Under the pieces are notes generated by a model. It made no database searches. It was not told where the DNA came from and was given only the letters and a program-made list of their open reading frames with translations. From NCBI GenBank assembly GCA_024699855.1, contig JAMPIQ010000002.1:7378001-7442000 (forward strand): DNA of 64,000 nucleotides, in the 5' to 3' direction. This document shows, piece after piece, positions 48,101 through 59,465 of this stretch (position 1 is the stretch's first letter; each line of letters begins with the position of its first letter). This DNA is from Aphelenchoides besseyi. Its lineage: Eukaryota > Nematoda > Chromadorea > Rhabditida > Aphelenchoididae. A program made the position numbers and the translations under genes.

Positions 48101-48515
48101 TCGGAACACAGATTTGTTGAAAGAATGCGATTCCCGGTTGACTAGATGGCACCAAAAGTGCACGACCAAACGGCTGTGCATTTGCCAATTTCAACGCACA
48201 ACTTTGTCGTGCAGCATTGTATTCAAAAGAGTGACATCCCTGAAATAGAATTCGATTAAAACTAAGAATACCATCAATTGCCTTTTCACTGTCCGTACAC
48301 CTCTGAGCACATTGATTTAAAGTCAAATCGGTCAATGTTAGAATTGGCATCTCGTTAGTTAGAACTCCTTCGGTTCGAAGGTACGTGGTTTTGTTTGTCT
48401 CACTACACTGCGACATGAACTGATCATTTTGAGCTAAAAACCGGTTATTATAAGCGAAGGCCATTGAACAATTACCCTGAACAGCAACTGCAAACACGAG
48501 AATCCACGGCCACAT
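45177..48515 (-). CDS. PAN-domain and ZP-domain apical matrix protein (NOAH/NompA-like)
   Basis: Start MWPWILVFAVAVQGNC, a signal peptide. At least three Cys-rich PAN/apple modules follow: TLNQCAQRCTDSEKAIDG with GCHSFEYNAARQSCAL; CPSNFNVHWVRMEDFEI with LSAEECKQACM and FPCKAYVYSSTKKECRL; and LSSCLQQCLMMAEECNSAMF. The ZP domain then runs from TGTDRIFNVTCDYSN through KIGFDMQSAPFPVSERVRMA, LRWTIDERAKRGPDDELLGF and VENCVAERMDGLDSLEPAPL to KVFRFDGSRRVRIRCSINIC. After it comes FGRRKRRQTLQEL, a furin-type cleavage site (RRKRR), and a membrane span SLAIGILIGFVVMGCSQM near the C-terminus. PAN plus ZP plus furin site plus span is the architecture of NOAH-1/2 and NompA, which build the apical extracellular matrix and link sensory cilia to cuticle. 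The chosen start gives the best signal peptide; an upstream in-frame Met at 48581 would bury it. Confidence 0.87.
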
Positions 48516-49639
48516 TGCAAAGTTTATTCGATCGGTTATTGTGATTTCATTCTCACAACAATCTTGCTGCTTCAAGAACACACAAGTTTCCCGTCACTAT
48601 TCAGACTCAACAGCATAATTACTCGCTTGCTACTCTGCGACACAATCGACGGTCGCTGAGAACGGCGATTCAACGGTCAGCGTTTCGATTTTCCCAACCA
48701 GTTCGTTTTTAAGAAAACTCGGTAGTTCAAAGTCTTCGGTTACGCATTTTTCAATCGGCACTTTTTCGAAACCAATTCAAAAAACTTTCGATTTTAATTC
48801 GCTCTTTCATTCAGTATGCAATTACTCACTAAGGGCATATGCCCGTCGCGGTCATTTGAAAGGAAATTGAGCGTATGATGGCGATCGATGGACGATTGCT
48901 TATTCTGTTCGCTTCATTAGCCCAAGAAATTGCGACAGTTCGTTTCAACTTACTCTCCCGCGGGTGTTCAAATCGATAGGTTTGTGAATCTGCATCAACT
49001 GAAAGGTTTTTATTGATCAGAAAATCTCGCAGTCGATTAACAAAACGATGAAAGAAATTGAACGGATTAAGACAGCGATAATAACCGAATGCTTCGAAAG
49101 ACGTGTTGTGAGTTCAAGTTTCGAAGAAAGACTGATACATTTTGTCTTAAGAATCAACTGAAATCATCACTTCAAAAAGAAGTTTTAGCCAATAAACTTG
49201 TTTGGCTCGTAAAACTGATTAACGAACACCGATTACGTGAATAATGACCGGCTGATTGACAATCCTTTCACAACCACAAGCACAGTAATCTTTTGTTTAT
49301 AAGAATTCTCACAGTTACAAAATCTCACAAACACAAACAACATTAAGAGTAAATAAAATGCACAGTTGAAAACACGAATTGAAAGACTCGAAAACAACTA
49401 TTGGCCTTTTAAGAAGAAGTTTTGGCAATTTTAGCCAACGGAAGGCGATCGAATGGGAAAGACGATAACGATTTGGATTGCATGTAAAAACGATTAAGTA
49501 TGTTGATGGAGATTAGATGAGAACTGAGAACCGATACAAGATAAACAGACCAAATGATATCTATTTACAATATGGAGAGACGATTAGGAAGAAAAAAATG
49601 ACTGAGATAACCACTGGAATAAGTTAAATGATTTTCGAT
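48516..49639. other. Intergenic stretch, promoter of the PAN-ZP gene
   Basis: About 1.1 kb. A perfect 12-base palindrome GGGCATATGCCC lies at 48833-48844, about 320 bases upstream of the PAN-ZP start. Nothing coding is supported. The part next to 49639 should hold the 3' untranslated region of the zinc-finger gene. Confidence 0.4.
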
Positions 49640-52246
49640 TCACTGAGTTCCAACAAACTGCGGTTGATGTGCACGTGCCAAATCGCTCAACGCGACGGCC
49701 AATGAAGCGGCTAAAGAAGATTGAGAAGGTGGAGCGGTCGGCAGAGAAACGGCTGGTGGAACGGTATCGGCCAAAGAAGTTTGAAGTAAACCGCCGAATT
49801 GCGACATTGAATTTCCGTTCTGCAAACGTGCGAGAAGATCGAGCGTTGAGGGTTGTGGTGCACTTAGAAACTGAGACAAATTGGCGGTTGGTGTCAACGG
49901 AATCTCGGCTGATGGAATTGGGGTTTGAAGTAACTGTTGTAGTTTTTGGAAGTTTTGAATAAGTTGATGTTCGACCAGAATTTTGTTCAACGCGTCTTTG
50001 TAATCGTTGTTGTTCGCCAGTTGATTTCCATTCAAAGTGCTTAAGAGAAGATCAGTAGTCAAGTTGTTTGATGGCATTTGTGACGTTGGAAGTTGTGGCA
50101 TTGGTTGTTGAGCGCCCAACGATGTCAATTGAGCAACTTTAGCTGCCAAATCATTTTGTCCGTATAACTGGCCGGTTAAACGTTGCAACGACTGGTCCAA
50201 TCCATTCGGCAATAGCATTGGAGTATTGGCTGACTGATTAAACGTGGTAGTTTGAATTGGTGGACTAAGAAGTTGGCCGTTTGGAAAAAAAGCTTCCGAA
50301 GAGAACGATTGACGTTGTGAGTTTGAAGTGGACGAGAAGAGTGATCGTGGAGTTTCGGACTGATTGGCCAAATGAATTGGTTGAGGTCGAACCGGAGCAT
50401 CTGTAAAATAAGTGTTAAAATAGAAGTCAAAGAAAAACCTACTCAAAAAATAAGTTGGTTGTTTATCATCAATTACATCGACATGACCTTCATATTCGCC
50501 ATCATCAAACAAACTTGGTGATGAATCGGATTCACTGGTGCCAACGGTCATCACCGAGCCACGTCGATGCAAATATGATGGACATTGTTCCAAGTGGATT
50601 TTAAGACCGACTTTTTGGGCATACGATTTGCCACAGGCTTCGCATCGATGAGGCTTGATTCCTGTATGAACTCGTTCGTGAGCTTGCATGTTTCCTTGAT
50701 TCGTGAAAGTTTTCTCACAATACGAGCAACTAAAAACCAAATTTCTATAAGATTTCTGGCATACGGATAGTACCTGAATGGTCGTTCTCCGCTGTGTAAT
50801 CGCTGATGCACGTAGAGTGAAGATGCGTAGGCGTAACATTTGTTACAATCTTTGCAACGAAACTCGTGTGCTTTCGATTGTCCGGCTGATTCATTTGATG
50901 GTTCGTTTTCGAGTTGAGGTGCAAGATTTGGCGGCTCACTTGTCGGACTTTCAATCGATTGCTCATTAGACGATTGAATGTGAGTGGCTTCGTGAGAAGT
51001 GAGTTGAGATTTCTGAATATAAGATATAAACAAACAGTTATTGTTGTAAACTTACTTGAATAAACGATCGGCCACAGGTCTTGCAAATATACGGACGTTC
51101 GCCGGTATGAGTTCGCTCATGCGATTGAAGATTTCCTTGAGATGCGAATGCCTTCTCACAATGTCTACATCTATACGGGCGCTCTCCCGTATGCGTTCGC
51201 ACGTGGACTTGAAGGCTGCCAGCGTAGGAGAATGATTTCGAGCAAAAGCGACAAACGTGTCTTTTGTCATTCTGTTGATGAACTTGACGAACATGTAATT
51301 TAAGATAGTTTTTCAAAGTAAACGTCTTGGGGCAACACGGACATTGGAACACTTTGTCACCATGAGTTTTCTTGTGTGTGTACAGAGCGGAAGGCGAGCT
51401 GAGAAGCTTGTCGCACGTAGGACACTTGTAGTTGCGTATTCCTGAAGCAAATGAATCGATTTAATGACCTTATTAGCAACTCACCCAAATGTGCACTTTT
51501 TTCGTGAACAGTTTTGGTCCCGTATTGAGCAAATGTCTTGGGACAGTATTTGCATTGATAGGGACGTTCGCCGGTATGAGTACGCTCTGAAAGTCAAGTC
51601 AATTAGTCCAATTGGTTGCCAAACAAAACAAACCATGAACTTGCAAAGTGGCCTTCTGAGCAAAATGTTTATCGCAGAAACGGCAAGCGAAAGGTTTTTC
51701 TCCCGTATGACATCGACGATGAGATTCGAGAATCGATAGATACGGAAATGCTTTTCCGCAAACCGGACAAATGTGCCGTTTCTCAACTGTTGCTTGTGAC
51801 AATTTGCGTGATCCATTGGATGTGCCATCGGATTGAAGCAGATGACCGTGATCAAGAATGGACAGAACACTGCTGCTGCTTGTGGATGTTGGCGAGTGAC
51901 TGGCAGAGAGTGAACATAACTCCGCCGGATTCAACGTCTTCAAGCGATCACCTGGAGATGTGGCCGACGAAGATGAAGCAGACGCAACAACATGAGCAAT
52001 AAAATCTGATTGAACTGATGAACCCAAAGACGATGCACACGGAGAGCCGGGAGACAACTCGATTCGTGGCGGTGGAGTTGTCGATTCGTCGCGAAGTGAT
52101 GAGCCGCTCATTACGAGTGATGTAGCTGATGAATCCATGGCTTCTGGAGAGTCGGTCATTGACTCGTGATGTTCACGCATCTCCGGCTCACAAACCTCGA
52201 TGTTTGTTTGTGGCGAATGGACCGTAAGCTCAGTGTCGTCAACCAT
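49640..52246 (-). CDS. C2H2 zinc-finger protein with eleven fingers and Gln-rich tail
   Basis: Start MVDDTELTVHSPQTNIEVC, then about 150 residues rich in Ser, Thr and Pro. Fingers in order begin HICPVCGKAF, FACRFCDKHF, YQCKYCPKTF, YKCPTCDKLL, FQCPCCPKTF, HVCRFCSKSF, YRCRHCEKAF, YICKTCGRSF, then a 40-residue acidic linker, FRCKDCNKCY, FSCSYCEKTF, and HRCEACGKSY, the last of which ends in Cys rather than His (HLEQC). TGEKP/TGERP linkers join most fingers, a sign of true DNA binding. The C-terminal half (from about 50500) is rich in Gln, Leu and Ser (LQQLLQTPIPSAEIPLTPTA) and ends ARAHQPQFVGTQ, typical of an activation or repression tail. Nuclear sequence-specific transcription factor; I cannot name an orthologue. 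Six or so short GT-AG introns separate the finger exons. Confidence 0.88.
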
Positions 52247-55200
52247 TTGAATGCTAACACCGGAAACAGCTTAGAAGGCGAATGATGAGATCGATAAAAT
52301 GACTGAAAGATCGGAATTAATGAGAACCACGTAAGACATTCGCGTCTATTTGATCGGTCATTTCACTAAACGTACGATCTTACGAGAAACTTTTTTGCGC
52401 AAAAATTTCTCCACGCTCTTTGACCGTTTTGTTTGTCCGAAACAGCGATCGGACAATGTCCCGCTGGAGCAGTTGAAACACACGCAACAGCTCGACGAGG
52501 TCATTGAAACGCACCAACAGACCAATAAAAATTAAACGTGTGGAAAAACTTTTCGATCCAAAGACAAACAGTTTCTTACGCAAATCAAACTTCGCGAAGT
52601 CAAAGTTCAAACGATTCGAAACGTTGCAAACGCGTATCAAAACAAAAGACGTTTGTTTAACACACAAGTGTTTGTTTTATGCCACGACCCTTTTTCTGGC
52701 TCATGAGCCAAACCAGCGAACATCAAGTGCATTGAGTGGTAGCGGAAGTTGTTGCGCAAATCGAAGACTACGGTAAAGTAAAAAGAAGATGGAAAGAAAT
52801 GATAAGATACAAAATGTTTAAAGTGTTTTGTTGCTGCAGGTACATTCGAAGATTTTCCACTTTTTTGCTGTTCATCCACCAATTTCAAGTCACGCCCATT
52901 CTGTTTTTGATGTCCGTACCGTGCAACATACACGGACGCAATCAACGGTCATATTCTGTGGGTGGAGTCCGTTTGGCCATTTTTCTACTTCGGTCTTCTG
53001 TCCATTCCGCCGTGAATGGACAGCGGCCTTCGGGCATTTGGACGTTTTGGTGTTTTTCGGTGTCACCCGGCACCATGACAAGTCGGTGAGCGTGTTACAA
53101 GCCTGAGGGGGCAAGAGCGGAAAAAACGAACGGAGTGGCCATCGAAGGCGGGGTTTTTCGAAGTGGACAGTGGGAAAAATTTTCTCCGCTTCTTCTCGTG
53201 TCCTGAAAAACGCCGCCGCAGGCAGTCCGCTTCTTTTGGTGTGCTTGACACACGGCTCGCACCGAATAGTGACCATCGGCTTTTGGGTCGTCCAAGCACC
53301 CGTGCCTGACGCTGCCAGGCTCCGAAGTAAAAGAGTAGAATAAAAAACTTTTTTGTTTGAATAATGTCCAGAAAAAGATCGCGACTTAAAGCGAAGACTA
53401 TAAAACAGAAAGATGTCAACAAGCTACGGTACCAATGATCAGTTAGTTCGAGTATTAAGCTGAGGAGCAAGTAGGTTGCTGACAAATGAGTTGTTTTAAA
53501 ACTGGAACGACTTGTAAGTCGAGCTTTCAATTGAAAACAAACACTTGTTCGATGGAAAACCTTCCAACCGATTATGAATTGTTTTGAGTAAATGGCTCAG
53601 CTCCATGGATTGGCCGTGCCGATGAGCATAGAGAAATGGGCGGTACCGAACGGCGAGTGGTCGTTCCACGTTTATTTTGTTGCTGCGTTTTTGTCGGTGC
53701 AGTTGGAAGAGCGGACACCGTTGGGTCGCATGTTACGTACCATCACGGGCGACTTTTTCTCCTCGTTTTTTCGCCGTTCCGCCTGGCACTCGGACCGTCC
53801 AAACCGCTCGGCCGCCCTTTGCCCTTTGACACCACGTGTAAATCTGAAGCAAAAACATGATTTACATTTGTGGCCACACAAAAGAACAGTACGGTTATTC
53901 AGACGGCAGAATTCATGTGTGAAGGCGAACGGTACGCTTCCAAATGGTCAGTTGATTTGGAAGAGCTGTGGCAATTGGTGTCATTCATGACTGTTATTTC
54001 GTTTGGAACGACGACGTTCCGTTTACAGCGTGCGCTCTCGGAATTTCAAACGTTTCGAGCGTCCTTTTTGCGTCGTGTTTTTGGAGCTGCAGATGAAAAA
54101 AACGATCGGAGCGCGCAGTTCGACGTTCCGCCTGAAAGACCGAGCAGCACCGACTGGGACGAACAATAAACGTGCAAAATTGTGGAAAAGAGAACAACAA
54201 CAAAAAAACGCAAACGTTGATTCACAGCTCAAGTCCTTTGAAGATGTGGATCGAAGTGCATAGCCGTCTATGACTACGGTAATGAACGCTTCTCGTCTTT
54301 GGAAACGATTGGCCTTGAACAGTTCGTGCAATGGAATTGAAAAACTCAAAAAACGACAAGGAACTTCTAGTACACTTCTCATCGGAGGTCAAACAAAAAA
54401 GCTGATAAACAATCTTGGAACTTTTCTGATCGAAAAAAACCAATTGATTACCGTAACCGGGAATTCAAATGAAAAAACTGCGCGTCCGTTGAACTTCGAC
54501 CTTTGCGAACGTTCACGATCATCACTCGGCAATTGGATGAATCGAAAAACTCAAACGTCTTTCCGCCATTCACTTTAAATTGTTGGGAAAAGAAGTGAAA
54601 AATTGGTCCGAGAATTTCGAGTCACTTCCAAAACCCCCGAATTCCAAGCGGAAATACTCTGCGCGTTTGCCAGCAAAGCGAACATCTGCTTCAAAAACAG
54701 CGTCTGATGACCGAACGAAATTCGCAAAAACTCACAAAGGAAGACAAATGGATAGCAGGCGTGGTCATTCGTTTTTGTCCAGAGGGCACAAGGCACAAAC
54801 CGATACCGCGAAACGTTCCTCCCGACACGAAACTGACCAATACAACGTCGTTCCTGTGCCACGGCACCAAACGAACCAAAAAAGGTAAATTGCCCGATAG
54901 GTTAAAAATAAATTTACGGCCCAAAAGTTCACTTATCGACTACTGTAATACTCTACGGTAGATTCTTTTCATATAATCGCGATTGTGGCGGCGAGTGGAT
55001 TAATTTGTAGTTTGCAAAATAGCGGTGGTGCCAAGGACGATGAGCCGCTTAAGCGATTTGACCACGTCTGAACTGCGTTTCAATCGTTTTCGTGGTCTTT
55101 GACTTTGCAGTCAAACGTAAGAGGAAACTCGCCGTCAATCTACGTTGCTTCATGTCTCGTACCGGTACACGCGTTCGTTCAATTTGCGGACACCAATCCG

Positions 55201-56580
55201 TTGAAATCGGATTACTTTTGTTGAAATCATTTCGTTCGATTGATCATTCGACAGAAAGTTCAAATGCCAATGTTCGTGTCGTTCTTTTTCGGGATTCACG
55301 TGACAAACTGATTAATCGGCTTTACGGCGATACCACCAGACACTGCGCTTTTGGACTGCCCACTGGTCATTTAACATGCAGATTGGAAACTGATGTCTAA
55401 TTTGATACAACTCTCGTGTAATCCAATTTTGGAGTTTGCAAACAACGTTCCATTTCAACGAAAACAACTCTGTCATCTTCACACGTCTTTTTCGTCATTT
55501 CCTCAGACGGAAAGCGAACGATTCAATGCGGAGATTTCTCTACTTGCTGAGACATCAAATGACCGTGAGTGCTCGTTCTTTTGGCCCCCACTGGATGACC
55601 AGTTGGTGCTTGACACGAATGGACACGTCGAACGTTGAGTCCGATCACAAGCTACGAAAGAAAAGGTCTCGGAACGCATGAGAAAAGGAGCCCAACGGAA
55701 TGACCAATTGGCCGTTAGACTTCACGTCGAACTGTCTGCACAAACGAACGAAAAACAAGTTGGACGAGAACTTTCAATTAGTCAAAAAACGCCCGTATAA
55801 ACAAGAGCACGAGAAGCGCAAAAAGTAACCAGCAATCGAACCACTTTGTTTATCCGGAGGTCCATTGAGTCGACGCATCGAAATGGGAAGAACGATTCGA
55901 ACGTTTTTTTGTCAATTGCAAAAACGATAAGGTGGCTGGAGGTCGAGTTAATGAGGAGCAGACGAAAATAATCAAACTCGCTAAATAACAGGAACGAAAA
56001 CAACGTTCTTTTTTGTTGCGCTCTTTTTTTCTCGCGATTTCGAACGACACGCAAAAAATGTTTTTAGCGTGAAACAAACGAACGGCGCAGACAACAAAAA
56101 CAACAAAAAATCCGTGGGGTTAGACGTGCACTTTCGTTTGCTTTTATCAACAGTCGACTGGAATCAAATCGAATGCGATTAGTGACCTTCTTGCGAAAAT
56201 ATTCACTGGTACCGTAAAACATACGAAACTGATTCAGCGGTTAAACGCGCAAACTCACTGGTCGTAATGTCTTCGTGACCTCCGGACACAAAGTCGCTGA
56301 CGTGTTCGAGAGTAAATTCCACAAATGCAAATGGTTGTTGATTAACACAAAAACACGACTCTCAACAAAAAAACCATCGACTGACGGCATTCGAACGCTC
56401 TGAATGGCCGGCCATTGGGTTGTGACCGTCGACCGAGTTTTCCACTCTGAACGCTGTAAGAGGATAAACGTTCGAATGGGATTTCGACAATCCTGTTCAC
56501 AGAATTCACGAAGGTCGCGGTTAATTGACTTCCAAGCTCGATAGTAAACAGCAAGACATTCAGGTCGATTTAGTTTACGC
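52247..56580. other. Largest gene-poor stretch, no supported gene
   Basis: About 4.3 kb between the zinc-finger start and the H2B promoter. Many ORFs of 60-155 codons occur on both strands, often overlapping antisense, and none has a motif or splices to another. That overlap reflects low stop density (frequent TTCGAA and similar words) rather than genes. It probably holds upstream control sequences of the zinc-finger gene. Confidence 0.4.
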
Positions 56581-56592
56581 AATCAGCTGAAA

Positions 56593-56600
56593 ATGCAAAT
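56593..56600 (+). promoter_or_regulatory. Octamer element upstream of H2B
   Basis: A perfect ATGCAAAT, the POU-factor octamer that is a classic element of animal H2B promoters. It is 16 bases 5' of the start of the TATA box and 147 bases 5' of the H2B ATG, the expected order. Confidence 0.7.
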
Positions 56601-56615
56601 TTCGGAATTCAATGG

Positions 56616-56623
56616 TATAAAAG
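56616..56623 (+). promoter_or_regulatory. TATA box of the H2B gene
   Basis: TATAAAAG in a neutral context, 124 bases before the ATG. With the octamer just upstream, it predicts transcription starting near 56645-56655. A TTTCAG at 56720-56725 lies between it and the ATG and may be the acceptor of a leader intron or of a trans-spliced leader. Confidence 0.7.
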
Positions 56624-56746
56624 GCAATGGAGTGACCAGTTGAGTTCGTTTTTGTTTGTTTTCTTCTGCTCAAACGGTTGGTTTCTTTTTGAGTTCGATT
56701 TTACACTGATGTCCTCTGATTTCAGTTGTTCTGTTTTTTCGAGGTG

Positions 56747-57195
56747 ATGGCTCGTCCAAAGAAATCGATCGGTAAATCGTCGTCGGCTTCCACGAAAAGT
56801 TCGAATTCGAAGAAGTCGCCGACCACCAAAAGTCAAAAAGCGAATGGTCGTTCGAAGAAAAAGTTTGAATCATTTTCGTAAGTTTCGGGTTTTACTTCAC
56901 GTCTCATATTCATTCCAGAATCTACATTTATCGCGTGTTGAAACAGGTTCATACGGACACTGGAATCACTACAAAAGCGATGGCGATAATGAATTCGTTC
57001 GTCACCGACATCTTCGAGCGTTTGGCCACTGAGTCGGCGATGTTGAACAAGCACACCAAAGGTTCTACCATCTCGTCGCGACATATTCAATCTGCTATTC
57101 GTCTTATTTTGCCCGGTGAATTGGCGAAACACGCGGTATCCGAAGGCAGTAAGGCATTGGCCAAGTACACTGCTGCAACCACTGTCAAAGATTGA
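56747..57195 (+). CDS. Histone H2B variant, with one intron
   Basis: Exon 1 (56747-56877) encodes a basic, Ser-rich tail starting [20 protein letters not shown] 41-base GT-AG intron follows; exon 2 (56919-57195) holds the histone fold: [78 protein letters not shown]. The fold matches H2B along its length, but the tail is unlike canonical H2B and the alpha-2 end ([17 protein letters not shown]) differs from the usual RLAHYNKRSTITSREIQ. Canonical H2B genes lack introns and end in a stem-loop; this one has an intron, no visible stem-loop and an AATAAA 25 bases past the stop, all signs of a replication-independent variant. It should package DNA in nucleosomes with H2A. Confidence 0.92.
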
Positions 57196-57219
57196 GTCGT
57201 TTGTTGTTGATTTTTGTCG

Positions 57220-57225
57220 AATAAA
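57220..57225 (+). terminator. Polyadenylation signal of the H2B variant
   Basis: AATAAA, 25 bases after the stop codon. The histone 3' stem-loop (a six-base-pair stem with a four-base loop) is absent from the first 100 bases after the stop. Confidence 0.65.
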
Positions 57226-59058
57226 TTAGATCTCTGTATTTAAACTTACCAACTGATACAACAAATGTATGTTTGATAATAAGTTTATCGAAGAAACATG
57301 TTAAGGTTGAGGATCAATTTGAGATTCATTGCGGCAATATCCCTTATTTAACACTATAATAGAATCACAGGTCTTCAAATGGGCAACTGATTCTAGGAGA
57401 CCACTCAAAAGCGATTATTGGAAATACACCTGTTAGTTTCGTATGATGCAAAAACCCTGTCTGTTTTGTGATCTCTTCTAAAAAAGTGTTTAAAGTATTA
57501 CGTTCATAAACTTCAATAACAATCTTACCCTAAAGTGTATTTTCATCCGGTTGTTGTGCAAAATAAACAAGCTTGCAAATTTACGATTTGGTTGATACAG
57601 AAAGCACATTCAAGTATTGTCTTGATGAACCCATACCTACGGTTTCCAACAGCGTCTACTGTTCGGATGAAAGCTCTTTCACGTGACTGTCGTCTTTCTT
57701 TCTGGTTGCTCATTATTTTTCGTTCCGCAATGATCCTCTTCGTCGAATGGCCTGCGGCTTAATGCGGAACGGATTTCCATTTTCTTTGTCCATCGTTCGT
57801 TGATGGATGGACCTTTAACACGGTGGCCATTCTCGATAGGACTGTCAGTCGTGTGTCAACAACGTTAAGCACTTTTGACACGCACTCGTGTGTTTTGTGG
57901 TCTTCCAAACAGGAAGGGTGACTCCCAGTTGAGGCGTAAAAACACGGCAAATCGAAGCTTCTAAGAAACTTTTGCCAATTTGCGTTTTTTGTCGACGCGC
58001 GAAAACTTTTTTGCTAGAAGTCACTTCTGTTTATTGAAGTTCCGTTTTTGGTCGAACTCTTTTAATATGATTATAAACAAATTCGCACGTGTTTCCATTG
58101 ACTGCAGCCTTCGAATAGAAGTTAATATTCGACGAGGAGACCGTGCCGCCACACATGAAGAAAGTCGTCACGGTGGGCGTGTTTTTGGATTCTGAAATGG
58201 CAGACGAGACCGGACAAACTTTGGGATTGCCGTTTTGAGCAGCGGCATTTTATAGTTCGTTTCCCGGTGTACCGCTGTCGGTCGTTTTTCACGGCCCGCG
58301 ATTTCAGTTATTTTTTCACTGTGCTTTTGGCTTCTCTCCAACTCCCCAGTCGTAATGTTTCGGTTGTCACGACGTGAACATCAGCTCGAAACGTTCGAAT
58401 CATTTTTGTTTTCAGCACTTCCAACGTCCACACACCCTGGAGCTGAAGGGAATTGGCGAACCAGCGTGTGATTCAGATAGAAAGATGTTGAGTTTCAAGT
58501 GAGTTGCTATCGAAGTTGACATCTTTTACCGTTTCTTTGTATTCTTTTCGCCAACCAAAAATGAACGACCAATGTTTCCGTTTTTGACTTCTTCTCGAAT
58601 CCGGCAGTGTAAACACAAGTCGTTTGTTGTGATGAAGTCACCAGCCGCAAGTCAATCGCATGGAAAAGTTTACCGTTTTTTGACTTCGACTACGTCACAA
58701 TTGAAGTTCAAAAATATCTTCGGAATTGGCCGCGCTGGTTGTGGACCATTTTCGCCTGACTAAACAGCAATTTACTGCATCGATTTTTCTAACCCTACGG
58801 GGCATCAATTCGAAATCTCGGGCCCAAACGGAAACGGACGATAAAAATCGACGGAAACGTTCAGTTCGGTCGAATGAATTCAAATCGACTGTGTGTTCTC
58901 TTTGCCTCAAGACTGTGCCTTATTTTCCAAAGCCAATTTCTTCCAAAACAATGCTCACTAATTTAAAACGGCGGGACTCAAATGTTTTCGGTCGGTGGTT
59001 CAACAATTTTTATGTTTTCCAGTTAACGAATAGAAGATTTTCGACCAGCTGAGCTCTG
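57226..59058. other. Intergenic stretch, no supported gene
   Basis: About 1.8 kb. An ATG at 58484 followed by a GTGAGT donor (58498) could be the first exon of the 59-kb gene, but its partner acceptor is weak. ORFs at 57535-57762 and 58726-59052 show no motif. Confidence 0.35.
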
Positions 59059-59370
59059 ATGATTATCGTTGCAAATGTTCATATTCAAACACAAAGTTGC
59101 AGAGCAATTCGATCGCAATTAAGTCGCTGGTTACGCTTATCGAGTCAACCCGGTCCTTCGACGGCTCATTCTGAATCCCGACCAATACCGACAACAATGC
59201 CAACGAGTCTCTACTTCTATCCACACAAAATGCGATCTTTGGATACGGACTCGGGAATCGGATCCTCTCGTCCACCCACCATCTACACTCCTGATTCAAC
59301 TCGCAGTGTTTATTTCGACGATGCAATCAGTTGGCCGTACATTGACGAGGAAACTGATAACTGCACATGA
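59059..59370 (+). CDS. Unrecognised short protein with a DSGIGS motif
   Basis: A 103-codon ORF. The N-terminal part is basic (RAIRSQLSRWLRLSSQPG). The C-terminal half is MPTSLYFYPHKMRSLDTDSG and then IGSSRPPTIYTPDSTRS, ending WPYIDEETDNCT. DSGIGS fits the DSGxxS phosphodegron bound by beta-TrCP, and the run after it is rich in Ser/Thr-Pro. Such short linear motifs suggest a regulated, disordered protein. A T-rich TTTTCCAG acceptor lies near 59015-59023, so the ORF may be the last exon of a longer gene with an upstream exon around 58484. An AATAAA at 59410 sits 40 bases past the stop, supporting a real 3' end. Identity unknown. Confidence 0.45.
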   Translation: MIIVANVHIQTQSCRAIRSQLSRWLRLSSQPGPSTAHSESRPIPTTMPTSLYFYPHKMRSLDTDSGIGSSRPPTIYTPDSTRSVYFDDAISWPYIDEETDNCT

Positions 59371-59409
59371 TGGCCCATTTGATCTCAACCTGTACAAACA
59401 ATCTTCTCT

Positions 59410-59415
59410 AATAAA
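59410..59415 (+). terminator. Polyadenylation signal after the 59-kb ORF
   Basis: AATAAA, 40 bases past the stop at 59370 and 51 bases before the stop of the convergent VPS8 gene at 59466. Confidence 0.5.
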
Positions 59416-59465
59416 CATTTAACTATACGCTTAATTTAGAAGTTTATTTGGAATTATGCAATACG

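Noticed and set aside
52736..55681. Several ORFs of 80-155 codons on both strands
   Set aside because: They overlap each other antisense, lack conserved motifs and do not join through splice sites.
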